In this document: positions 59,021 through 64,000 of the stretch, piece by piece
Position numbering within the stretch: position 1 is the first letter of the stretch
How the letters are laid out: the number at the start of each line of letters is the position of its first letter
NCBI RefSeq assembly: GCF_000716545.1
Contig: NZ_JNWZ01000028.1
Location: 11,776-75,775 of the forward strand
Direction of reading: 5' to 3'
Length of the DNA stretch: 64,000 nucleotides
DNA from: Kitasatospora phosalacinea
GTDB taxonomy: Bacteria > Actinomycetota > Actinomycetes > Streptomycetales > Streptomycetaceae
The notes under the pieces: generated by a model
What the model saw: the letters and a program-made list of their open reading frames with translations, nothing else
Database searches by the model: none
What the model was told of the DNA's origin: nothing
Translations under genes and position numbers: made by a program

Positions 59021-59394
59021 GGGCGGCCCGTACGCGCGGTACGGTCGCGTTCCAGCAGGGCCAGGCCCTTCTCCAGGGTGAGCGCGGTGCGCACCCCGCC
59101 CAACGAGAGGCCCAGTTCGACCAGGGTGATGGCCACCGCCGGGCGCATGCCGACGACCACGGTCTCGGCGTCCAGCATGCGCGAGATCGCGGCGGTGTTG
59201 GCGAGCATCCGGCCGACGAAGGAGTCGACGATCTCCAGCGCCGTGATGTCGATGACCACGCCGGTGGCGCCGGTGGCGACGATCCGCTCGGCCAGGTCGT
59301 CCTGCAGGTCCAGGACGATCTGGTCCTCCAGGTCGACCTGGATGGAGACCAGCAGGACCTGGCCGAGCTTCAGGACGGGGACGCGGTCGCTCAT
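59017..59394 (-). CDS. rsbS: RsbS-like stressosome STAS protein
   Basis: A 125-residue STAS scaffold protein. VPVLKLGQVLLVSIQVDLEDQIVLDLQDDL and DITALEIVDSFVGRMLANTA (in parts) match RsbS, including Ser58 at the position of the Bacillus phosphorylation site Ser59. It should form the icosahedral stressosome core with RsbR. The ATG at 59394 overlaps the rsbR stop by 4 bases. Confidence 0.94.
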   Translation of the reverse strand: MSDRVPVLKLGQVLLVSIQVDLEDQIVLDLQDDLAERIVATGATGVVIDITALEIVDSFVGRMLANTAAISRMLDAETVVVGMRPAVAITLVELGLSLGGVRTALTLEKGLALLERDRTARTGRP

Positions 59395-60230
59395 CGGGAG
59401 CCGCCGAGGGGGGCCTGCGCACCGCTGAGCTGCAGGACGTGGCGCAGCGCGTCCTGCAGGGTGGCCTTGGTGACGATGTCGCCGAACTGCACGCCGAGCG
59501 CGACCAGGGTCTGCGCGATCTGCGGCCGGATGCCGGAGATGGTGCACTCCGCGCCCATCAGCCGGGCGGCCACCACCGTCTTCAGCAGGTGCTGGGCGAC
59601 CTCGGTGTCCACGGCGGGCACACCGGTGATGTCGATGATGGCGTGCTCGGACTCCGAGTCCACCAGGCTCTGCAGCAGCTTCTCCATCACCACCTGGGTG
59701 CGCGCCGAGTCCAGCGTGCCGACCAGCGGCACCGCCACCACGCCCTCCCACAGCTTGACCACCGGCGTCGACAGTTCGAGCAGCTGCTCGGCCTGGGCGC
59801 TGATGATCTCCTCCCGGGTGCGGGCGTACGCCTCGATGGTGAACATGCCCAGCGAGTCCAGCAGCCGGGTCAGCTGGAGGTAGGCCTTGACGTCCTCGGC
59901 GGTGCTGTCCTCGGTGGGCTCCAGCACGTCCTTGCAGGCGAAGACGCTGACGGCCGTCTCGGTCGGCGTGAAACCGTGCCGGGCCCTGGCCCGGGAGAGC
60001 TCCACCAGCAGGGCCCGGACCTCCGAGTACGCCTCGTCCCGCCAGTCCAGACCGCCCTTGTCCAGGGCCTGCACCAGCGACTGGTACAGCTCCGAGAGCT
60101 CGCGCTCCAGTTCGGCCCGGCTGATCCGGCCGCCGAGGGTCGCCGACACGGCCGTCACCCACTGCTCCTGCACCGCATCGTCCCGGGTGAGCAGCTCCAC
60201 GAGCCGTTCCGACGCACGCTCCACCGCCAT
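59391..60230 (-). CDS. rsbR: RsbR-like stressosome sensor protein
   Basis: A 279-residue RsbR homologue. The N-terminal 140 residues form the helical RsbRD-type sensory domain (non-heme globin-like). The linker helix REEIISAQAEQLLELSTPVV leads into the C-terminal STAS domain (about 158-270). At the two sites phosphorylated by RsbT in Bacillus RsbR this protein has Ser175 in GTLDSART and Thr209 in PAVDTEVAQ. It heads the six-gene operon with GAGGAGAG before the ATG. The stress signal is unknown; the N-terminal domain lacks an obvious cofactor ligand. Confidence 0.94.
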   Translation of the reverse strand: MAVERASERLVELLTRDDAVQEQWVTAVSATLGGRISRAELERELSELYQSLVQALDKGGLDWRDEAYSEVRALLVELSRARARHGFTPTETAVSVFACKDVLEPTEDSTAEDVKAYLQLTRLLDSLGMFTIEAYARTREEIISAQAEQLLELSTPVVKLWEGVVAVPLVGTLDSARTQVVMEKLLQSLVDSESEHAIIDITGVPAVDTEVAQHLLKTVVAARLMGAECTISGIRPQIAQTLVALGVQFGDIVTKATLQDALRHVLQLSGAQAPLGGSR

Positions 60231-60251
60231 CAGGCGCTCTCCTCGCTCCTT

Positions 60252-60273
60252 GGGCCCCCGTGGTCGGGGGCCC
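60252..60273 (-). promoter_or_regulatory. Hairpin in the rsbR leader
   Basis: GGGCCCCCG-TGGT-CGGGGGCCC is a perfect 9-base inverted repeat 22 bases upstream of the rsbR ATG. If transcribed it would fold close to the ribosome site, so it may tune translation of the operon or be a binding site. Confidence 0.4.
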
Positions 60274-60285
60274 GTCCGTCGCACG

Positions 60286-60332
60286 ACGGCACGCGGTGAC
60301 CCGAGCCGGTCGGCCGGGTCACCGCGCGCCGT
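60286..60332 (-). terminator. Terminator of the dps gene
   Basis: Two 18-base arms (60286-60303 and 60315-60332) pair at 17 of 18 positions over an 11-base loop, downstream of the dps stop on the minus strand. It separates dps from the stressosome operon. Confidence 0.75.
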
Positions 60333-60409
60333 CTGCCCCGCTCACCGCGGGGTATGCAGGGGAGGCCGGAAGTTTTGCTGGCGGCTCCGCGACGGGGGAG
60401 CGGTGCGGC

Positions 60410-60889
60410 TCAGGGCCGCTCCGCGTGCTCGGCCCGGAACATCCAGGCGTGCTTCTCCAGCGCCGCCGTCGCCGTGATCAGCAGGTCCTGGGTGACGGGG
60501 TCGGCCTCGCCGGTCTTCGCGATCCGCTCGCGCATCCGGGTGACCACCGCGGTGAGCGCGCCCGTCAGCTGCTCGACGACCGCGGTGTCGGCCTGCCAGC
60601 CGGAGGGCACCTCCGGCAGGCCGCCGGCCGCGACGGTGGCGGCCCGACCGTCCGGGCTGACCCCGACCGCCGCCGCCCGCTCCGCCACCTGGTCGGCGAA
60701 GTCGCGGGCGGTGGTCACCACCTCGTCGAGCTGCAGGTGGACCGAGCGGAAGCGCGGCCCGTACAGGTTCCAGTGCGCCTGCTTGCCGATCAGCGAAAGG
60801 TCCACGAGATCGACCAGGGCGCCCTGCAGCGCCTCCCCGGCCGTGTCGCGGTCGTGTTCGGCCAGCGGGCTGCCGGTGGCGATGTCCAT
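60410..60889 (-). CDS. dps: Dps-family ferritin-like DNA protection protein
   Basis: A 159-residue Dps protein forming a 12-mer that oxidises and stores iron and protects DNA. The inter-subunit ferroxidase ligands are visible: His39 and His51 (KQAHWNLYG and RSVHLQLDE), Asp66 and Glu70 (FADQVAERA). The C-terminus ends FRAEHAERP with no long basic tail. The ATG at 60889 has GAGAGGAC upstream. A SigB-like promoter (GTTTC-N14-GGGCAG) lies 54 to 78 bases upstream. Its own terminator follows, so it is a single-gene unit beside the stressosome genes. Confidence 0.95.
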   Translation of the reverse strand: MDIATGSPLAEHDRDTAGEALQGALVDLVDLSLIGKQAHWNLYGPRFRSVHLQLDEVVTTARDFADQVAERAAAVGVSPDGRAATVAAGGLPEVPSGWQADTAVVEQLTGALTAVVTRMRERIAKTGEADPVTQDLLITATAALEKHAWMFRAEHAERP

Positions 60890-60942
60890 CGTCTGTCCTC
60901 TCCACGTCGGGGGCGGCCGGCGAACGCCGACCGCCCCCTCGG

Positions 60943-60967
60943 CTGCCCGCCGCGACCGGACGGAAAC
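60943..60967 (-). promoter_or_regulatory. Candidate SigB-type promoter of dps
   Basis: On the minus strand GTTTC (60967-60963), a 14-base spacer and GGGCAG (60948-60943). Both hexamers and spacing are identical to those ahead of the SDR gene at 33.0 kb. Confidence 0.5.
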
Positions 60968-61137
60968 CCGTTCGCACCCCGGATAACGATTCAGCATCAT
61001 CCGCATGGACCTCCCGGTCGGGGGTAGCCGCGTGGGCGCCGCCCCGGCCACCCGGGCCGAGTCCCGCCCCCCGGGTCCGGGCCGCTCGCACAGGCACGCC
61101 ACCGGCGCACCAGTCACGAACAGGAATGGGGACCCGC

Positions 61138-61542
61138 ATGCCCGTCGCCGTGTCCAGGCCGATCTCCGTCACCCTCCCGGAGAGCCCGTACCCCCACGTC
61201 CCGGTCACCGGGCAGCTGCGCTTCGACCCGGGCCTGCCCTACGGCGTCGGCCTGGCCTTCCCGCCGCGCCACCCCGGCGACGAGGAACTCGTCTGGTGGT
61301 TCGGCCGCGAGCTGCTCGCCGAGGGCCGCCACACCCCCACCGGCGACGGGGACGTCCGGGTCGCCCCCGGCGTGGACGGCCGGATCCTGGTCACCCTCGG
61401 CAACCGGCACGACCGCGCGGTGATCAGCGCCCCCGCCGAGACGGTCACCGCGTTCCTCGCCGACACCTTCGCCCAGGTGCCCCCCGGCACCGAGTCCGCC
61501 CACCTCGACCTCGACCTCGGCCTCGCCCGACTGCTGGCCTGA
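61138..61542 (+). CDS. SsgA-like sporulation/cell division regulator (SALP)
   Basis: A 134-residue SsgA/SsgB-family protein, a family limited to morphologically complex actinobacteria. Matching segments are GQLRFDPGLPYGVGLAFP, ELVWWFGRELLAEGRHTP, GDGDVRVAPGV and FLADTFAQVPPGTES. SALPs guide septum formation and peptidoglycan remodelling during sporulation, SsgB by recruiting FtsZ. The ATG at 61138 has GGGGA ahead; an in-frame ATG at 61126 is also possible. It lies divergent from dps and convergent with an RsbW-like gene. Which SALP subtype it is cannot be told. Confidence 0.88.
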   Translation: MPVAVSRPISVTLPESPYPHVPVTGQLRFDPGLPYGVGLAFPPRHPGDEELVWWFGRELLAEGRHTPTGDGDVRVAPGVDGRILVTLGNRHDRAVISAPAETVTAFLADTFAQVPPGTESAHLDLDLGLARLLA

Positions 61543-61577
61543 CCGCCACCGCCCCGACGCCCGGTGCGGCCCGTCCC

Positions 61578-62036
61578 TCAGACGGACAGCACCACGCGGA
61601 TGCGCTTGCCGCCGCCGGGCAGCGGACGGACCTCCCAGCCGGTGGCGACCAGCTGCACCAGCGGCCACCCCCGGCCGCCCAGCCGGGCCGGGTCCCCCAG
61701 GACCGTCCGGTCGTCCAGCGGGTGCGCGTCGGAGGCGTCCTCGACCTCGATCGTCAGCACCCGGCCCCCGCCGCTCGTCCGGGCGGCGAACCCGGTGACC
61801 CCGCCGGCGTGCCGGATCGCGTTGGTGACCAGCTCGGTGACGGCGAGCCGGGCGTCCCCGAGCAGCCGGTCCCCGACCTCCGGATGCCGGCCCAGCACCT
61901 CGGCGACGACCGCCCGGGCCTCGGCCGCGGTGCGCACCCCGCCCACCGCCCGCGCCCGCAGCGTCCCCGCACCCGCGCCCGCCGTCTCCGTACCCGGCGG
62001 GCCCGTCGCGGCGGCACCGTAAGCGTGATCGGTCAT
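61578..62036 (-). CDS. ATP-binding anti-sigma-like regulator (HATPase_c_2)
   Basis: A 152-residue protein. After a 30-residue Ala/Gly-rich start, the HATPase domain has LAVTELVTNAIRHAGG (N box), IEVEDASDAHPLDD and GGRGWPLVQLVATGW (G boxes). This RsbW-like family is very numerous in Streptomyces and regulates sigma factors or other partners by phosphorylating STAS proteins. The divergent gene encodes a PAS/GAF-SpoIIE phosphatase, a probable functional opposite. The ATG at 62036 was chosen; an upstream in-frame ATG would add three residues. Confidence 0.9.
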   Translation of the reverse strand: MTDHAYGAAATGPPGTETAGAGAGTLRARAVGGVRTAAEARAVVAEVLGRHPEVGDRLLGDARLAVTELVTNAIRHAGGVTGFAARTSGGGRVLTIEVEDASDAHPLDDRTVLGDPARLGGRGWPLVQLVATGWEVRPLPGGGKRIRVVLSV

Positions 62037-62298
62037 GGCGGGCATGGTAGTCGGCCGCCGTTCCCCGGGTCCCGCCGCTCCCGGATCCCCGCAGCTCCCC
62101 GGGCTCCGACCGCCCCGGACTCCCGGTCGGCCCGGCCTCCACCGGGCGGCGGTAGCATGGCGGTTCGGGTGCGGCCCGCCGGATCCGTTCGCAGGGTTCC
62201 GGCAGCCCGCGCCACACCCGTCGACCGCGGTGGGCCCCCGGGCTCCGGCCGGGCGGCGGAAACCTATTGCGAGGTGAGGGCCTGTCAGGGCCCGGACG

Positions 62299-63921
62299 AT
62301 GGCATCTTCGACTTCCCCCGCGGCGACCACCGAGTGGGAGTTCCTCGCCGCCTCCCCCTACCCGGTGGCGGTGCTCGGACCCGACGGGGAACTGCTCCAC
62401 TCCAGCCACGGCGCCCGGCGCCTGCTGTCCGGGCCGGGGGGCGGTCCCGCCGGGGTGCCGCACTGGTTGCGCCGGGCCCACCTGGGCCTCCCGGCGGACG
62501 GTGCCCGGCCGGGGACGGTCCGCCACACCGACCCGGTCGCGGGCCCGGTCGAGGCCCATCCCACGCCCCGGCCCGACGGCAGCGCGGCGTGGTGGTTCAT
62601 CCTCCCGGAGGGGTGCGCGGGCATGCTGCCGCGGCCGGCCGGCGGCCCCTGCGACTGGGAGCTGCTGACCCGGCTGTCCGGCCTGCTGCTGTCCTCGCTG
62701 AACGTCGAGCGGGTGCTGGAGACGGCGGCCCGCCAGACGGCGCTGCACCTGGCGGACGCCGCCGTGGTGCTCGCCCCCGGCTCCGGACGGACCCTGCGCC
62801 TGGTGACCTGCCTGCGCGGCGGCGATCCGGCGCACGTCCAGCTGCGGGCCGACCCGGCGGAGGTGCCCGGCCTGGCCGAGGCGCTGCAGGGCTTCCCGCC
62901 GGTGCCCTCGCGCTGGATCGACCCGGACGCCGCCCCGCAGTGGCTGGTGCCCGCCGGTTTCGGCCGGGTGGGTTCGGTGCTGGTCACCCCGCTGCCCGGG
63001 CACGGCGTCTCCGCCGGGGCGCTGGTGCTGCTGCGCGCGCCGGGCAGCGGGCCGTTCGCCACCGAGGAGGAGGCCTTCGCCCGGATGTTCGCCGCCCGGG
63101 CCGGCGCGGCCGTCTCCGCGGCCGTCATGTACTCCGAGCAGGCCGCCGTCACCGACCTGCTGATGCGCGAGCTGCTCCCGCCCAGGCTCGAACACCTCAA
63201 CGGGGTGGACTTCGCGGGCGGTTACCGGGCCTCGGTCGACCGCGACCGGATCGGCGGCGACTTCTACGACGTCCACCCCGCCGCCGAGCCCGGCGGCGAG
63301 ACGCTCGCCCTGCTCGGCGACGTCAGCGGCAAGGGCCTGGAGGCCGCCGTGATGACCGGCAAGGTGCGCAACACGCTGCACGCGCTGCTCCCGCTGGCCG
63401 ACGACCACGGGCGGGTGCTGAACCTGCTCAACCGGGCCCTGCTGACCTCCCACCACACCCGTTTCGCCAGCCTGGTGCTGGCCTCGGTGCGCCGCGAGGA
63501 CCACCGGGTGCGGGTGCGGCTGTCGGCCGCCGGGCACCCCGCGCCGATGGTGGTCCGGGCCGACGGCCGGGTCACCGAGTCCACCACCCTGGGCACCATC
63601 GTCGGCGTCCTGCCGGAGGCCGGCACCCGCACCGACACCGTCCTGCTCGACCCCGGCGAGGCGTGCGTCCTGTTCAGCGACGGCATCACCGAGGCCAAGG
63701 GCGGGCCCACCGGCCGCGAACAGTTCGGCGACCACCGCCTGCGCCAGGCGCTCGCCCAGTGCGCGGGCATGCCCGCCGAGGCGATCGTGGAACGGATCCA
63801 GATGCTCACCGCGCAGTGGCTGCGCGGGGGCCGACACGACGACATGGCGGTCATGGTCATCGCCGCGCCCCCGCGCGGCCACCTGGCCGTGGTCAGCGGA
63901 CAGCGAGGACACACGGCATGA
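62299..63921 (+). CDS. PAS/GAF-SpoIIE (PP2C) protein phosphatase
   Basis: A 540-residue regulator. Residues about 12-105 resemble a PAS domain (FLAASPYPVAVLGPDGELLHSS), about 120-285 a GAF domain (LNVERVLETAARQTALHLADAAVVL, in parts), and about 300-525 the SpoIIE phosphatase (YRASVDRDRIGGDFYDVH, LLGDVSGKGLEAAVMTGKVR, LFSDGITEAKGG, RHDDMAVMVI). All metal-binding Asp residues are present. It should dephosphorylate a STAS antagonist in response to a PAS/GAF signal. The ATGA overlap couples it to the following gene. Confidence 0.93.
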   Translation: MASSTSPAATTEWEFLAASPYPVAVLGPDGELLHSSHGARRLLSGPGGGPAGVPHWLRRAHLGLPADGARPGTVRHTDPVAGPVEAHPTPRPDGSAAWWFILPEGCAGMLPRPAGGPCDWELLTRLSGLLLSSLNVERVLETAARQTALHLADAAVVLAPGSGRTLRLVTCLRGGDPAHVQLRADPAEVPGLAEALQGFPPVPSRWIDPDAAPQWLVPAGFGRVGSVLVTPLPGHGVSAGALVLLRAPGSGPFATEEEAFARMFAARAGAAVSAAVMYSEQAAVTDLLMRELLPPRLEHLNGVDFAGGYRASVDRDRIGGDFYDVHPAAEPGGETLALLGDVSGKGLEAAVMTGKVRNTLHALLPLADDHGRVLNLLNRALLTSHHTRFASLVLASVRREDHRVRVRLSAAGHPAPMVVRADGRVTESTTLGTIVGVLPEAGTRTDTVLLDPGEACVLFSDGITEAKGGPTGREQFGDHRLRQALAQCAGMPAEAIVERIQMLTAQWLRGGRHDDMAVMVIAAPPRGHLAVVSGQRGHTA

Positions 63922-64000
63922 GCAGCGACGCCTCGACCACCACCCGCCGCCCCGACCAGCCCCCGGCCCCGCCCGCCCCGGCCCCGGCCGTCCTCGTGCC
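63918..64000 (+). CDS. Partial gene after SpoIIE phosphatase, product unknown
   Basis: Only the first 27 codons are in the window. The ATG overlaps the stop of the SpoIIE gene (ATGA). The visible N-terminus is Ser/Thr then Pro/Ala-rich (MSSDASTTTRRPDQPPAPP), a disordered leader that gives no family clue. By position it may be a further signalling protein of the same operon. Confidence 0.55.
   Translation, partial: MSSDASTTTRRPDQPPAPPAPAPAVLV

Noticed and set aside
60347..60356. GGGTAT on the plus strand with GTCTG upstream as a SigB-type promoter
   Set aside because: It points toward a stretch where the next gene (dps) is on the opposite strand, so no rightward gene would use it.
1..64000. 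tRNA, rRNA, phage or integrative element signatures
   Set aside because: No cloverleaf-like sequence, rRNA segment, integrase or attachment-site duplication was recognised by reading; a dedicated covariance search was not possible here.

Overview
This window is about 64 kb of very GC-rich DNA packed with genes that frequently overlap by 4 bases (GTGA or ATGA junctions), use many GTG starts, and end in long GC-rich hairpins. Together with an SsgA-like sporulation protein, a Streptomyces-type gas vesicle cluster, F420-type oxidoreductases, a DUF6479 protein and dense SpoIIE/STAS/anti-sigma signalling, this points to a chromosome segment of a filamentous actinomycete of the Streptomycetaceae (Streptomyces or Kitasatospora). 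No rRNA, tRNA, CRISPR array or intact mobile element was seen. Only a decayed IS5-type transposase remnant and a broken acetamidase/formamidase fragment were found.

Layout. 1-7.8 kb: an ECF sigma factor with a downstream partner, an IS5 remnant, an aldo/keto reductase, a divergent EamA transporter/MarR pair sharing two palindromic operators, a PRC-barrel protein, an AlkZ-like winged-helix protein, TerC and a small monooxygenase. 7.8-15 kb: a membrane Ser/Thr kinase, then a nitrate/sulfonate-type ABC importer divergent from a CitA/CitB-like two-component system. 15-22.7 kb: GNAT, methyltransferase, PAP2 phosphatase, a NarL-type two-component system, a drug-type ABC exporter and a TetR regulator with clear operators. 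22.7-35.4 kb: a methyltransferase, Orn/Lys/Arg decarboxylase, CinA-type amidase, topoisomerase IB, an unusual molybdopterin oxidoreductase without its iron-sulfur cysteines, a small helical partner, an F420-type oxidoreductase, zinc alcohol dehydrogenase, SDR and a large catalase. 35.4-44.2 kb: small membrane proteins, a SpoIIE-type phosphatase and a ten-gene gas vesicle operon (two accessory genes, then gvpA-F-G-O-J-L-S-K). 44.2-53.5 kb: Ku, an HhH-GPD protein and a polymerase-only LigD, small membrane proteins, a phospholipase D/cardiolipin synthase, and a PAP2-diacylglycerol kinase / BrkB / PAP2 operon. 53.5-64 kb: a STAS protein, a six-gene stressosome operon (RsbR-RsbS-RsbT-ATPase/phosphatase-hybrid kinase-regulator/phosphatase), Dps, an SsgA-like protein, an RsbW-like ATPase and another SpoIIE phosphatase.

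How the parts fit. The second half reads as a general stress and dormancy island: catalase, Dps, end-joining repair, envelope lipid remodelling, gas vesicles and small hydrophobic proteins, alongside at least three sets of partner-switching regulators (STAS antagonists, HATPase switch kinases, PP2C phosphatases). Several of these genes are preceded by similar SigB-like promoter candidates (GTTTC or GTGTC, 14 bases, then GGGCAG or GGGTAG/C). This makes common control by a stress sigma factor a reasonable but unproven inference. The sigma gene itself is not in the window.
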